Positions 45,951 to 56,115 of a DNA stretch of 64,000 nt are shown one piece after another. The translations under genes were made by a program, and so were the position numbers. Origin of the DNA: Psychroserpens sp. NJDZ02 (lineage in GTDB: Bacteria > Bacteroidota > Bacteroidia > Flavobacteriales > Flavobacteriaceae); contig NZ_CP039451.1 of the NCBI RefSeq assembly GCF_004843725.1, positions 1,920,501 to 1,984,500 on the forward strand. The letters are read 5' to 3'. Every line of letters begins with the position of its first letter. The stretch's first letter is position 1. The notes beneath the pieces were generated by a model. It saw only the letters and a list, made by a program, of their open reading frames with translations. It did no database searches and was not told the origin of the DNA.

Positions 45951-46935
45951 AATTTATAGACCAATGAGGTGTATTTATTGTTGTGTATTGTAACTTGTAT
46001 GTGTTCTTTTTTAAAGCATATAGTGACTTAACACAATAAGGATTGGTTATTAAAGCTTCTCCGTCATTTATAAAAATATCATCAAACACTTTTATTTTTG
46101 TGTAAATACATATATCAGGAGTGTCTTCAAAATCTTGATTAAAAAATTTCCTATCAGATTCAAAACTAAATTTAGTTTCTAAAGACTTCATGTTTTTATT
46201 GATTGAAAATAAAACGTCTTTTTGTTCTGGGTTGATATAGTCTATATAATTTGTGTTTGACTTAAATGCTTTTTCTTTAGCATGAAATGATTTTCTAGAA
46301 CTTATTTCTATGTCTTCTGGAACTAAAATTCCTTTGTCAGAAAGTTGGGATACCAAGTTTTGAGTTATTGAAACTTGTGGTTCTTTTGTAAGTCCTTTAT
46401 CCATTGTTTCTGTAATAGCCACATGTAAATGCGCTCGTTCCTTAAATTTGAAGATGGTTGCATCTTCCACTAAGTATTGTTTGATATACGCTTTATATCC
46501 CAAGTGATTAATTATTTGTTTTAAACTTAAAATAGAACTTTCATGAATATCTATAAATGTAATGGTGATATCATCACTACTAAATAAAGGTAGTAATGGG
46601 ACTAGTAATGTTCCTAATGGTCCCGTTCCTGCATAAACAATTTCAATTTTTTTATTTTTGAAAATTTGTATTGCCTTTTGTATTGCTTTGTATGATCCTT
46701 TAATAAAACGAGCGGTTCTTACATAATCTTCCAAACAGTCTTTAGCATGTTTTGGAGATAGCGCTAGCCCACCGTTAACTTCTGTGCCAGTTGCATTAAA
46801 ATCCTTAAATAAAATGACTTCTAAAATTTTTGCGTAAAAATTTGATAATAAATTAACAGCCTTAATTTCTTCTTGCTCTGTTTTTGAATCAATTAATAGT
46901 TTCGTTATATCTTTTAAATGCAATTCAGAGGACAT
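45949..46935 (-). CDS. Class I SAM-dependent methyltransferase-like protein
   Basis: The 328-residue protein has a central Rossmann-type region with SAM-binding motif I IEIVYAGTGPLGTLLVPLLP, motif II-like ITITFIDIHESSILSLKQII, and ITETMDKGLTKEPQVSITQN, a block that recalls the double-E loop of protein arginine methyltransferases. The substrate is unknown. It faces the tail-collar gene across a terminator, and is divergent from the giant T9SS surface protein, so it may be controlled with the latter. Methyltransferase function is a fair but not certain reading. Confidence 0.65.
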   Translation of the reverse strand: MSSELHLKDITKLLIDSKTEQEEIKAVNLLSNFYAKILEVILFKDFNATGTEVNGGLALSPKHAKDCLEDYVRTARFIKGSYKAIQKAIQIFKNKKIEIVYAGTGPLGTLLVPLLPLFSSDDITITFIDIHESSILSLKQIINHLGYKAYIKQYLVEDATIFKFKERAHLHVAITETMDKGLTKEPQVSITQNLVSQLSDKGILVPEDIEISSRKSFHAKEKAFKSNTNYIDYINPEQKDVLFSINKNMKSLETKFSFESDRKFFNQDFEDTPDICIYTKIKVFDDIFINDGEALITNPYCVKSLYALKKNTYKLQYTTINTPHWSIN

Positions 46936-47056
46936 ATCGTTTTTTATGATGTTTAAGATGTAATTTAATTAAAATTAAATAAATTTTTTAGAAAAATACG
47001 TCTTAATAATTAGTGTTGCTTAAATATCATCACGGGTATGGTTATTTGTTAATTGA

Positions 47057-47130
47057 CTACGTATAAATATTGGTTTATCCTATACGTATAAACACCTGTT
47101 TTTGGAACGTGTATAAGTACCTGTTTTTCA
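47057..47130. repeat. Three short direct repeats upstream of the giant surface protein
   Basis: Similar units start TACGTATAAA (about 47058), TACGTATAAACACCTGTTTTT (about 47083, slightly longer; key part TACGTATAAACACCTG) and ACGTGTATAAGTACCTG (about 47107), at steps of 25 and 23 bases. Located between a divergent gene pair, they could bind a regulator. Confidence 0.45.
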
Positions 47131-47153
47131 AAAGATTACATCTGTATTTGATG

Positions 47154-47181
47154 TTGAATTGTAAATAAAAATATATATTTG
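47154..47181 (+). promoter_or_regulatory. Promoter of the giant T9SS surface protein
   Basis: TTG at 47154-47156 and TATATTTG at 47174-47181 match the Bacteroidetes -33 and -7 elements with a 17-base spacer, 26 bases before the ATG. Confidence 0.65.
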
Positions 47182-47207
47182 TTAGTGAACCTTAAATCTA
47201 AAAAAAA

Positions 47208-50200
47208 ATGAAACAAAAAACTACTCAATCTTTACCTCTTAAATCTTTACAATTTTTTGTAGTATTTCTTTTTTTAAGCTGTATTAGCTTAAAAGCTTCG
47301 GCCCAAACTACAGAGGCATTCGAAGATGAAACCGGTGGTTCTGCGTCCTTTACTGATAATGGACAAGTTTTTACCATAACAACTAATGAAGCCGGACCTG
47401 CTATTTTTAATATAGAAAATAATTATCCAGGAGCAGGTTGGAACGGAACAGCACCCGACAATGTTTTTATTGATAATTCTGGTGGAACCGTAGTGGAAAA
47501 TGATGGTACGTCATTTACTATTACAACTACAAACGGAGCAGATATTACTATTAAAAGTCTTTATTTATTTGTTTCCAACAGAAGTATATCTGGTCCTGCG
47601 AGTGCAACAACATTAACATTTACCGGAAAGGTAGACGGTGCAACAGTATATACTATTGTAAAAAATTCAGGTATTGTTGATGGTTCGTCTTTTGCTCCTA
47701 ACAATGGCTTTACGTTAATTGACTTTGCAACTGAAGGGGGGGGAGATAATTCAAACATTGCTGTTGATGAAATAGTAGTAGCTTCAACAAGTAATGCAGA
47801 TTACTTAGCTTTGGATGCTTTTACTTGGGATCTGGCTCCAGTATGTACAGCGCCAGATATACCAACAGCGACATCGGCACCTGCAATAATATGTGATGGA
47901 GATGCTGCTACTATTTCGATTAGCGGAAATAAAAATGATGCAACGCAATGGTCTGTTTATACAGGCTCATGTGGAGGGACTTTAGTGGCGACAACAACTG
48001 GGTCATCCGTTAGTGTAACCCCTATGCCACTAAGTACAACCTATTATATTCGAGGTGAGGGTGGTTGTGTTACACCTGGGGTCTGCGGAACCGTTACTAT
48101 AAATACAACAGCTAGAGAAGATGCTTCTTTTAGTTATGGAGCACCGAGTTACTGTGTGGATAGTGTAGATCCAACACCTACTGTTACAGGAGTTGTAGGA
48201 GGTACTTTTTCATCTGCAGGAGGGTTGTCTATAAATGCAAATACGGGTACTATTGATGTGTCAGCTTCAATACCTAATAATTATACTGTTCAGTATAATT
48301 CGCCTGGTTTATGTGATGGTACAGAAACAGCTAATGTTACTATTAATGCTTTGGATGACTCAAGCTTTAACTACAGCGCAGCATCGTATTGTACTGATGC
48401 TAGTGATCCAACACCAAATATTACAGGTGTAACTGGTGGAACATTTAGTGCTACAACTGGTCTTAGTATAAATGCTGGTACAGGAGTAATTGATGTATCT
48501 GCTTCAACACCTAATACCTATACTGTTACGTATACAACTGCAGGAAGTTGTCCAACTAGTTCAAATGAAAGTGTAACTGTTAATGCTGTAACAGCAGTAA
48601 CCTTTACTGCACCTGCAGATTTATGTGTAGATGCTGGTGTGCAAGCTGGTTTAGGAAGTGGAACAGCTTCAGGAGGCGTGTACTCAGGATCAGGAGTTAC
48701 TGATGATGGTAACGGAACGACGTATGCTTTTGACCCAGCAGGAGCTGGTGTTGGAACACATACTATTACTTACACCTTTGCAAGTGCTAATGGTTGTACC
48801 ACTGCTGCTAGTGATGACGTAGAAGTATTCGCATTACCAACAGTAACCTTTACAGCGCCTATGGATTTATGTGTTGATGCTGGCGTACAAGCTGGTTTAG
48901 GTGGTGGAACCGCTACAGGTGGTTTGTATTCTGGAGCAGGCGTTACTGATGATGGTAACGGAACGACCTATGCTTTTGATCCAGCAGGAGCTGGTGTTGG
49001 AACACATACCATCACTTACACATTTACAAATGCTAATGGCTGTACCAATGCTGCTAGTGATGACGTAGAGGTATTCGCATTACCAACAGTAACCTTTACA
49101 GCGCCTTCAGATTTATGTGTTGATGCTGGTGTACAAGCTGGTTTAGGTGGTGGAACCGCTACAGGTGGTGTGTATTCTGGAGTAGGCGTTACCGATGATG
49201 GTAACGGAATGACGTATGCTTTTGACCCAGCAGGAGCTGGTGTTGGAACACATACTATTACTTACACCTTTGCAAATGCTAATGGTTGTACCACTGCTGC
49301 TAGTGATGACGTAGAAGTGTTCGCATTACCAACAGTAACCTTTACAGCACCTATGGATTTATGTGTAGATGAAGGAGTCCAATCCGGTTTAGGAAGTGGA
49401 ACAGCTTCAGGAGGCGTGTACTCAGGATCAGGAGTTACAGATGATAGTAACGGAATGACCTATTCATTTGATCCTTTAGTAGCAGGTGTTGGAACTCATA
49501 CAATTACTTATACAATTACTAATGCCAATGGTTGTAGCAATTTTGCTAATGATGCAGTTGAAGTGTTTCAAACACCAGTTGACCCAATAATTGATATAAT
49601 AACTGTGAAATTTCCAGTAAATCCATGTTTAAATCCTCCAGATGATGGATTCTATAATTCTACTGGAATGCTTAATGGAAAGAACAGTTATATAAATGGT
49701 TCGTTTGGTATTTCATTTGACGGTACTAAATGGGTGTTACATTTAGTTGGAGACCTTGGTAATAATGGTTTTGAAAATACAAACGTGCCAGCAGGTGTGA
49801 CGCCACCATTAAATGGATGGACCACTACAGGTTGTCTTTCTGGTGCTACTATGGAAATACAATTGGGAATTAATTTATGTGGCGACACTTCGGTTGCCGA
49901 TTTATTGTCAGATTTAACATATGTCACTCAATTAAGTGATTTACAAATGTATAGTGGTGCTGTAGGTGGAACAGCTTTAGATGGAGTGGATTTGGTTTCT
50001 AATGGCGATTATTATATCACAAGTACAACAGGATGTGGCGAAAGTAACAGAACAGTGTTTAACATTATTAGTGATACAGCAACATATACTGCACCTGCAG
50101 ATTTATGTGTAGACGCTGGTGTGCAGGCTGGTTTAGGTGGCGGAACCGCTACCGGTGGTGTGTATTCTGGAACAGGAGTTACGGATGATGGTGACGGAAT

Positions 50201-51512
50201 GACGTATGCTTTTGATCCTGCAGGAGCTGGTGTTGGAACACATACTATTACTTATACTTTTACAAATGCAAATGGCTGCACAAACTCTGCTAGTGACGAT
50301 GTAGAGGTATTCGCATTGCCAACAGTAACCTTTACAGCGCCTTCAGATTTATGTGTTGATGCTGGTGTGCAAGCTGGTTTAGGTGGAGGAACCGCTACAG
50401 GTGGTGTGTATTCTGGAGCAGGAGTTACCGATGATGGTAACGGAACGACGTATGCTTTTGACCCAGCAGGAGCTGGTGTTGGAACACATACTATTACTTA
50501 TACCTTTACAACTGCTAATGGTTGTACCAATGCTGCTAGCGATGACGTAGAAGTATTCGCATTACCAACAGTAACCTTTACGGCGCCTATGGATTTATGT
50601 GTTGATGCTGGTGTACAAGCTGGTTTAGGTGGTGGAACCGCTACAGGTGGTGTATATTCTGGAGCAGGAGTTACCGATGGTGGTAACGGAACGACGTATG
50701 CTTTTGACCCAGCAGGAGCTGGTGTTGGAACACATACTATTACTTATACCTTTGCAAATGCTAATGGTTGTACCACTGCTGCTAGTGATGACGTAGAAGT
50801 GTTCGCATTACCAACAGTAACCTTTACAGCGCCTATGGATTTATGTGTTGATGCTGGCGTGCAAGCTGGTTTAGGTGGAGGAACCGCTACAGGTGGTGTG
50901 TATTCTGGAGCAGGCGTTACCGATGATGGTAACGGAACGACGTATGCTTTTGACCCAGCAGGAGCTGGTGTTGGAACACATACTATTACTTATACTTTGA
51001 CAAATGCAAATGGCTGCACAAACTCTGCTAGTGACGATGTAGAAGTGATAAGTGTAGATGATACAATCTCTCAGGTCGGTGTTGTGTTAACAGCCAATGA
51101 AGTTGGAGCAACATATCAGTGGTATGAATGTCCAAGTACTTTATTAGCAGGAGAGACCGCGCAAGATTTTACGCCTTTAGCAAATGGTGATTATAAAGTG
51201 GTTGTAACTTCTGGAGGTTGTGTTGTGGAATCCGTTTGTGTTACAATATCTACATTAGGTGTCGATGCGTTTGAAAATGAAGTTAAGTTTTCTATGTATC
51301 CAAATCCTAGTAGCGAAAATGTGAGTATTAAGTCTGCTATTAGCGGGAACTTTGAAATTGTTAATTTATTAGGTCAGACCGTAAAAGCATTTAAAATAAA
51401 AGCTAATATAGTAACGACTTTATATGTTGGAGATTTAAGTGAAGGTATGTATCTTGTTAAAGCTACAGATCGTTCAAATATAGCTTCTAAAAAATTAATT
51501 ATAAAAAAGTAA
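47208..51512 (+). CDS. Giant repeat-containing T9SS surface protein
   Basis: This 1434-residue secreted protein carries a signal peptide ([18 protein letters not shown]). An N-terminal beta-rich domain (about 30-215) is followed by two related modules of ~79 residues (about 305-460, [38 protein letters not shown]). Eight 82-residue repeats then follow, four at about 464-791 and four at 958-1285, each starting (V/A)T(F/Y)TAP and including [13 protein letters not shown] and GTHTITYT. Two Cys per repeat (DLC and NGC) could form a disulfide. A unique insert (about 795-955) separates the two arrays. The C-terminus is a type A T9SS sorting domain ([14 protein letters not shown] ... [12 protein letters not shown] ... 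KKLIIKK). It is probably a cell-surface adhesin or structural protein. Confidence 0.9.
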   Translation: MKQKTTQSLPLKSLQFFVVFLFLSCISLKASAQTTEAFEDETGGSASFTDNGQVFTITTNEAGPAIFNIENNYPGAGWNGTAPDNVFIDNSGGTVVENDGTSFTITTTNGADITIKSLYLFVSNRSISGPASATTLTFTGKVDGATVYTIVKNSGIVDGSSFAPNNGFTLIDFATEGGGDNSNIAVDEIVVASTSNADYLALDAFTWDLAPVCTAPDIPTATSAPAIICDGDAATISISGNKNDATQWSVYTGSCGGTLVATTTGSSVSVTPMPLSTTYYIRGEGGCVTPGVCGTVTINTTAREDASFSYGAPSYCVDSVDPTPTVTGVVGGTFSSAGGLSINANTGTIDVSASIPNNYTVQYNSPGLCDGTETANVTINALDDSSFNYSAASYCTDASDPTPNITGVTGGTFSATTGLSINAGTGVIDVSASTPNTYTVTYTTAGSCPTSSNESVTVNAVTAVTFTAPADLCVDAGVQAGLGSGTASGGVYSGSGVTDDGNGTTYAFDPAGAGVGTHTITYTFASANGCTTAASDDVEVFALPTVTFTAPMDLCVDAGVQAGLGGGTATGGLYSGAGVTDDGNGTTYAFDPAGAGVGTHTITYTFTNANGCTNAASDDVEVFALPTVTFTAPSDLCVDAGVQAGLGGGTATGGVYSGVGVTDDGNGMTYAFDPAGAGVGTHTITYTFANANGCTTAASDDVEVFALPTVTFTAPMDLCVDEGVQSGLGSGTASGGVYSGSGVTDDSNGMTYSFDPLVAGVGTHTITYTITNANGCSNFANDAVEVFQTPVDPIIDIITVKFPVNPCLNPPDDGFYNSTGMLNGKNSYINGSFGISFDGTKWVLHLVGDLGNNGFENTNVPAGVTPPLNGWTTTGCLSGATMEIQLGINLCGDTSVADLLSDLTYVTQLSDLQMYSGAVGGTALDGVDLVSNGDYYITSTTGCGESNRTVFNIISDTATYTAPADLCVDAGVQAGLGGGTATGGVYSGTGVTDDGDGMTYAFDPAGAGVGTHTITYTFTNANGCTNSASDDVEVFALPTVTFTAPSDLCVDAGVQAGLGGGTATGGVYSGAGVTDDGNGTTYAFDPAGAGVGTHTITYTFTTANGCTNAASDDVEVFALPTVTFTAPMDLCVDAGVQAGLGGGTATGGVYSGAGVTDGGNGTTYAFDPAGAGVGTHTITYTFANANGCTTAASDDVEVFALPTVTFTAPMDLCVDAGVQAGLGGGTATGGVYSGAGVTDDGNGTTYAFDPAGAGVGTHTITYTLTNANGCTNSASDDVEVISVDDTISQVGVVLTANEVGATYQWYECPSTLLAGETAQDFTPLANGDYKVVVTSGGCVVESVCVTISTLGVDAFENEVKFSMYPNPSSENVSIKSAISGNFEIVNLLGQTVKAFKIKANIVTTLYVGDLSEGMYLVKATDRSNIASKKLIIKK
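48597..49580 (+). repeat. First array of four 246-bp in-gene tandem repeats
   Basis: Unit boundaries at 48597, 48843, 49089 and 49335 are exactly 246 bases (82 codons) apart. Units are nearly identical at the base level over most of their length; the fourth is the most divergent at its end. Confidence 0.9.
50079..51062 (+). repeat. Second array of four 246-bp in-gene tandem repeats
   Basis: Boundaries at 50079, 50325, 50571 and 50817 keep the 246-base period. The first unit starts with a variant (ACATATACTGCACC). The arrays match each other closely across the roughly 500-base unique insert. Confidence 0.9.
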
Positions 51513-51533
51513 GTTCAAAATACTCTTTATATA

Positions 51534-51568
51534 AAAAGCGGGAATTCTGTCAAGAATTCCCGCTTTTA
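51534..51568 (+). terminator. Terminator after the giant surface protein gene
   Basis: AAAAGCGGGAATTCT / AGAATTCCCGCTTTT with loop GTCA and a short T-run. Confidence 0.88.
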
Positions 51569-51669
51569 TCGTTTTAAATATAGCCCTTTTTTATTCGGAT
51601 TGAGAGATTTTTACACAAGGGAAAACAATGATAAATTATTGTAGAATACTTATATGATAAGTGTATCTG

Positions 51670-52140
51670 CTATATTTTAATCTGACGCTCAATCTGTTGG
51701 TCCAAAGATATAAAGGTTTCTGTTCTGGAAACACCTGCTATGGATTGTATATCGTTGTTAAGTAAGTGCATTAAATGCTCGTTATCTTTACAAAGTATTT
51801 TGATTAAAATACTCCAGTTTCCTGTAGTGTAATGACATTCTAGTACTTCAGGTATTTTTTTTAAGTGTTTTACAGCTTCTGGATTACTCATGGCTTTATC
51901 TAAATAAATCCCCACAAATGCCATAGTTGTATAGCCTAATACTTTTGGGTTGATAACAAATTTAGAACCAGCAATAAGTTTTGATTTTTCTAGCTTACGT
52001 AAACGTTGGTGTATCGCAGCGCCAGAGATACCGACTTGTCGTGCAATCTCTAAAACGGGCGTACGGGCATCTTGCATTAACGCACGAAGTATTTTTTTGT
52101 CAATACCATCTATAGTAACGTTGTTGTTTGTAGTTTTCAA
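51670..52140 (-). CDS. Lrp/AsnC-family transcriptional regulator
   Basis: The 156-residue amino-acid-responsive DNA-binding protein has an N-terminal helix-turn-helix (about 10-60, DKKILRALMQDARTPVLEIA, ISGAAIHQRLRKLEKSKLIA) and a C-terminal RAM/Lrp ligand domain (about 75-150, VGIYLDKAMSNPEAVKHLKK; YTTGNWSILIKI). It lies downstream of the saccharopine dehydrogenase-family gene on the same strand, with repeat copy 3 between them. Control of that gene or of lysine-linked metabolism is plausible but not shown. Confidence 0.93.
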   Translation of the reverse strand: MKTTNNNVTIDGIDKKILRALMQDARTPVLEIARQVGISGAAIHQRLRKLEKSKLIAGSKFVINPKVLGYTTMAFVGIYLDKAMSNPEAVKHLKKIPEVLECHYTTGNWSILIKILCKDNEHLMHLLNNDIQSIAGVSRTETFISLDQQIERQIKI

Positions 52141-52232
52141 AGTTGTTCTAGTTATAGTTTAAAACATAAAAATAGGCAAACTATTTGAAATTGAAATTAA
52201 AACATTGTTTTTTACGTTGTCTTCTTCGCAGA

Positions 52233-52355
52233 TGCGTTAAGGATGGTAGTGGCATCCTTTTTTGCCATTAAAAGCAAAAAAGATATAACGGACAGCCTGA
52301 CCTAAATAAGTCTTACAAGGTTTTTGGACCTTGTAAGACTTGTGTGGTAACGCCC
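52233..52355 (-). repeat. Dispersed palindromic intergenic repeat, copy 3
   Basis: This is the best-preserved copy. Read on the minus strand it starts GGGCGTTACC, continues with a perfect variable hairpin (AAGTCTTACAAGGT / ACCTTGTAAGACTT), then AGGTCAGGCTGTCC, then a second hairpin (TATCTTTTTTGC / GCAAAAAAGGAT), and ends CCATCCTTAACGCA. The termini pair (GCGTTA / TAACGC), so the whole element can fold into a branched structure. Confidence 0.8.
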
Positions 52356-52360
52356 AAATA

Positions 52361-53725
52361 TTAAACGTTTAAAGGATTGTAGCCTAAATAAGGAACTTGG
52401 GTTTCTTTAAAGGTGATCCCGTAGTCTTCTAGTTCTTTTAATATTGGTGTGTAGACTTCTTTTGTAATTGGTATTTGTACGCCAGGCGTTTTAATTTTAC
52501 CGTTTAATATAGCCAAAGTAGCAATTGCTACAGGTAGTCCGACGGTTTTGGCCATAGCAGTATACGTTTGATCTTCTCCTAGAGTAACCATTGTGGCGTC
52601 AATTTGATGTTGTTTACCATCTAATTCGTATCCAAACTTATGGTACATTACGATCATGTCTTTGTCATTGGCGTCTAAGGTCCAACTGTCCAGTAGTATT
52701 TTTTGTAAGATTTGAGCTGGTGTTGCTTTATTAAGTTCGACCATTTTTGTTTTACTAAAAAGGTCTAGTTCTAAAAACTTGTCCCAAATAATATCATCTT
52801 GATCTATTTTTAAAGCATGTCTAAATTTAAGCTCTACAGAGTCTGTTGGACTGTATGGTAAAAAAGCATTTACAAAATCACGATAACTCATGTTTTGACT
52901 GTCATCGATTGTGTAGCTGTCATCGGTCATCCCTAAGGCTACAAAAACTTGCCACGCTCTAGAGAAACCTACACGACGTATAGTCCCTCTGTATAAGGTT
53001 TTAACATTGTTTAGGTCGTATACACTTTGGTATTTTAAAGAATCGCGATTAGCGTAGGCTTCAAAACGGCCATAATTTTCGACATCTAAAAATTCGGTAC
53101 GTCTAAATAAACGGTTGTAAGGGATGTATTTGTACGTGTTTTCTTGAAGAAATTTGGCTGCCCCACCTTGTCCTGCTAGCACTACGTTTCTTGGATTCCA
53201 AGTAAATTTGTAGTTCCATAAGTTGTTATCGCTTTCTGGAGCAACTAAACCACCTGTAAAGGATTCGAAAAGGATAATTTTCCCACCTTTATCTCGGATC
53301 CTGTCTATAACTTGCATGGCACTCATGTGGTCAATTCCTGGGTCGACACCAATCTCATTCATAAAGATTAAGCCTTTATCTTTTGCAGCTTGGTCAAGAG
53401 CTTGCATCTCGTCACTGACGTAAGACGCAGTCACCATGCTTTTTCCAAAAGTAACACAATCTTTTGCAACTTCTATGTGGAAACGTGCCGGTAACATAGA
53501 GATAACGATATCGGCGTTTTTAACTGCTGATTCTCTAGAATTGGCATCAAAAACATCTAAAGTAATTGCTGAAGCGTTGGCATGAGTACCAATCATTTTT
53601 TTAGCACTTTCTATGTTTAAATCACCAACGGTAATTTGTAAATTTTCGGTGGTTGACTTATCTAGTAAATATTTAATTAAATAAGAAGTGGATTTTCCTG
53701 AACCTATGACTAAAATCTTTCGCAT
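52361..53725 (-). CDS. Saccharopine dehydrogenase-family protein
   Basis: The 454-residue cytosolic NAD(P)-dependent dehydrogenase-fold protein has the Rossmann start KILVIGSGKSTSYLIKYLLD, the conserved VISMLPARFH and FMNEIGVDPGIDHMSAMQVI blocks, and a C-terminal saccharopine dehydrogenase domain (about 130-440). Relatives include the lysine-catabolic saccharopine dehydrogenase (Lys9/LYS1-type) and carboxynorspermidine synthase. The presence of an Lrp-type gene beside it suggests amino-acid metabolism, but I cannot choose the substrate. Confidence 0.9.
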   Translation of the reverse strand: MRKILVIGSGKSTSYLIKYLLDKSTTENLQITVGDLNIESAKKMIGTHANASAITLDVFDANSRESAVKNADIVISMLPARFHIEVAKDCVTFGKSMVTASYVSDEMQALDQAAKDKGLIFMNEIGVDPGIDHMSAMQVIDRIRDKGGKIILFESFTGGLVAPESDNNLWNYKFTWNPRNVVLAGQGGAAKFLQENTYKYIPYNRLFRRTEFLDVENYGRFEAYANRDSLKYQSVYDLNNVKTLYRGTIRRVGFSRAWQVFVALGMTDDSYTIDDSQNMSYRDFVNAFLPYSPTDSVELKFRHALKIDQDDIIWDKFLELDLFSKTKMVELNKATPAQILQKILLDSWTLDANDKDMIVMYHKFGYELDGKQHQIDATMVTLGEDQTYTAMAKTVGLPVAIATLAILNGKIKTPGVQIPITKEVYTPILKELEDYGITFKETQVPYLGYNPLNV

Positions 53726-53803
53726 AATGAGATTTGTTGAGTATTTTTGAATTACGAATGTAGAAAATTTATACGGGGTTAATTACGAATTATATAATTT
53801 ATT

Positions 53804-54196
53804 ATGAATAAGAGTTTATTAATGTTAGGAACTATCCTTGGATTGTTAAGTGTTATTTTAGGCGCGTTTGGCGCACATGGCTTGAAGGATTTGATATCGC
53901 CAGAGTCTATTATAAGTTACGAAACAGGAGTGAAATATCAAATGTATCATGCTTTTTTACTTTTGATTGTTGGAAGTCAAAACTTTGTTAGTCAGAAGGG
54001 TAAGAGGTTTATGTTTTACTTCGTATTGATAGGAATTATTCTTTTTTCTGGCTCCATTTATGGGTTAGCCACAAATGATTTGTCTGGGTTTAATTTTAAG
54101 TCTATAGCAATCGTAACACCTATTGGAGGCTTATTTTTAATAGTGTCTTGGATTGTTATGTTTACAAGTGTTTTAAAGCAAAAACATAATAATTAG
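53804..54196 (+). CDS. DUF423 small membrane protein
   Basis: The 130-residue protein has four predicted helices and the family start LGLLSVILGAFGAHGLKDLI, then TGVKYQMYHAFLLLIVG, SGSIYGLATND and IVTPIGGLFLIVSWIVMFTS. DUF423 (YgdD-like) proteins have no assigned role. It is divergent from the saccharopine dehydrogenase-family gene (78-base space). pckA follows after its own promoter. Confidence 0.9.
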   Translation: MNKSLLMLGTILGLLSVILGAFGAHGLKDLISPESIISYETGVKYQMYHAFLLLIVGSQNFVSQKGKRFMFYFVLIGIILFSGSIYGLATNDLSGFNFKSIAIVTPIGGLFLIVSWIVMFTSVLKQKHNN

Positions 54197-54203
54197 TTAT
54201 TAT

Positions 54204-54235
54204 TTGACGTTTATCTGTTATTAATTTTAACTTTG
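54204..54235 (+). promoter_or_regulatory. Promoter of pckA
   Basis: TTG at 54204-54206 and TAACTTTG at 54228-54235 are a textbook Bacteroidetes -33/-7 pair with a 21-base spacer, 36 bases before the ATG. Confidence 0.72.
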
Positions 54236-54270
54236 CATTTCAAACAACACATACACAATATATACAAATT

Positions 54271-55887
54271 ATGGTAAACCATACCCAATTTACGAAAACG
54301 ATTTCGTTGGAACAATACGGAATCAAAAATGCCCAAGTAAAATACCAATTGTCACCAGAGGAGTTGCAATCTAGTGTCTTAGAAAAAGGACAAGGTAAAG
54401 TAGCATCTTCAGGAGCTATTGCGGTAAATACTGGCGAGTTTACAGGACGTTCTCCAAAGGATCGTTTTATTGTAAAAGATAGTGTTACTGAGGATAAAGT
54501 TTGGTGGGGAGATATTAATATCCCTTTTGATTCTGATAAGTTTCAAAAACTTTACGATAAAGTAACAGACTACTTATCTAATAAAGAAGTTTTTGTTAGA
54601 GACAGTTATGCTTGTGCAGATGAAGATTATAAATTAAACATTCGTGTTATTAATGAGTATCCATGGAGTAATATGTTTGCTTATAACATGTTTTTAAGGC
54701 CAACGGAAGAAGAATTAAAAGACTTTGCTCCAGAATGGACTATTGTTAATGCCCCAGGATTTATGGCAGATCCTGCAGTTGATGGAACACGTCAACATAA
54801 TTTTGCAATTCTAGATTTTACTAGAAAAATTGCTTTAATTGGTGGAACTGGTTATACTGGTGAAATTAAAAAAGGAATCTTTTCTGCGCTTAACTTTATC
54901 TTACCTGTATATAAAAACACATTGCCAATGCATTGTAGTGCCAATGTAGGTAAGGATGGGGATACAGCTATTTTCTTTGGATTATCAGGAACAGGAAAAA
55001 CAACATTATCTACAGATCCTGACAGAAGTTTAATTGGAGATGATGAGCATGGTTGGACTGCAGATAATACTGTTTTTAATTTTGAAGGTGGATGTTACGC
55101 AAAAGTAATTAACTTATCAGGAGAGCAAGAGCCAGAGATTTTTGGAGCAATCAGGAAAGGGGCTATCCTAGAAAATGTTATCATGAATGATAAAGGGGAA
55201 GTCGATTTTGAAGATACGTCTATTACACAAAATACACGTGTAAGTTATCCAATTAACCATATTGAAAATATTAGAGTACCATCTACAGGAGAAAATCCTA
55301 AAAACATTTTCTTTTTAACTGCTGATGCTTTTGGAGTATTGCCTCCAATCTCTAAATTAACACCGGCACAAGCAGCATTTCATTTTATATCTGGTTACAC
55401 TGCAAAGGTCGCTGGTACGGAAGCTGGTATTACTGAGCCTGTACCAAGTTTTTCTGCTTGTTTCGGAGCGCCTTTTATGCCTTTACATCCAACAAAATAT
55501 GCTGAGATGTTAAGCAAGAAAATGAAGGATGCTAACGTAAATGTTTGGTTGATTAATACCGGTTGGACCGGAGGATCCTACGGTGTAGGAAGCAGAATTA
55601 AATTAAAATACACTAGAGCTATGATTAGTGCAGTGCTTAATGGAGATTTAGGACTGTACAATTATAAAGATTACCATATCCACTCTGTATTTGGTGTGGC
55701 ACAACCTAGAAGTTGTCCAGGAGTACCGGATGAGGTATTAAGTCCAAGGTCAACTTGGAGTGATAGTAAAGAGTATTATAAAACAGCTTTTAAACTAGCT
55801 AATGCGTTTAGAGTAAACTTTGAACAGTTTGAATCTTATGCAAGTGAAGAAATAAGACGTGGTGGACCACAACGTTACGCTGAATAG
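54271..55887 (+). CDS. pckA: Phosphoenolpyruvate carboxykinase (ATP)
   Basis: This enzyme converts oxaloacetate and ATP to phosphoenolpyruvate, CO2 and ADP, the entry step of gluconeogenesis. The 538-residue length is right for the ATP-dependent type. Signatures are TGRSPKDRFIV, MHCSANVGKDGDTAIFFGLS leading into the P-loop GLSGTGKTTLS (237-247), the metal/ATP loop IGDDEHGW and EGGCYAKVINL, and LINTGWTGGSYGVGSRI. It has its own promoter and ends at a palindromic terminator. Assignment is certain. Confidence 0.97.
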   Translation: MVNHTQFTKTISLEQYGIKNAQVKYQLSPEELQSSVLEKGQGKVASSGAIAVNTGEFTGRSPKDRFIVKDSVTEDKVWWGDINIPFDSDKFQKLYDKVTDYLSNKEVFVRDSYACADEDYKLNIRVINEYPWSNMFAYNMFLRPTEEELKDFAPEWTIVNAPGFMADPAVDGTRQHNFAILDFTRKIALIGGTGYTGEIKKGIFSALNFILPVYKNTLPMHCSANVGKDGDTAIFFGLSGTGKTTLSTDPDRSLIGDDEHGWTADNTVFNFEGGCYAKVINLSGEQEPEIFGAIRKGAILENVIMNDKGEVDFEDTSITQNTRVSYPINHIENIRVPSTGENPKNIFFLTADAFGVLPPISKLTPAQAAFHFISGYTAKVAGTEAGITEPVPSFSACFGAPFMPLHPTKYAEMLSKKMKDANVNVWLINTGWTGGSYGVGSRIKLKYTRAMISAVLNGDLGLYNYKDYHIHSVFGVAQPRSCPGVPDEVLSPRSTWSDSKEYYKTAFKLANAFRVNFEQFESYASEEIRRGGPQRYAE

Positions 55888-55907
55888 TAATAAATAAAGT
55901 GTTAATT

Positions 55908-55945
55908 AAAAAAGCGCCAATTGAAAATTTTCAATTGGCGCTTTT
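55908..55945 (+). terminator. Terminator after pckA
   Basis: A perfect 36-base palindrome AAAAGCGCCAATTGAAAA / TTTTCAATTGGCGCTTTT. A near copy lies at 56116-56153; TTTTGATTTGTATA follows both. Confidence 0.88.
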
Positions 55946-56115
55946 GATTTGTATATCGTTTTTAATAGTGATACGCGTAAATTATGGTTTTAGTCACCAT
56001 AATAGTGGTCTAAAGGTTTTGCTATTCTTCTTGTTGGAGATGTTGAAACTGGATAGTAACTTGATTTCTAATGTTTTTTTAATTTATCTATACGCTAGAA
56101 ATTTATTAAATAAAT

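Noticed and set aside
48597..51062. Possible CRISPR-like or minisatellite array
   Set aside because: The 246-base period is exactly 82 codons in one open frame and encodes repeated protein modules; there are no spacers.
52233..52355. Palindromic element as an integron attC site
   Set aside because: The ends resemble core sites superficially (TAACGC, GCGTTA), but the RYYYAAC and GTTRRRY consensus positions do not fit and there is no integrase or cassette array.
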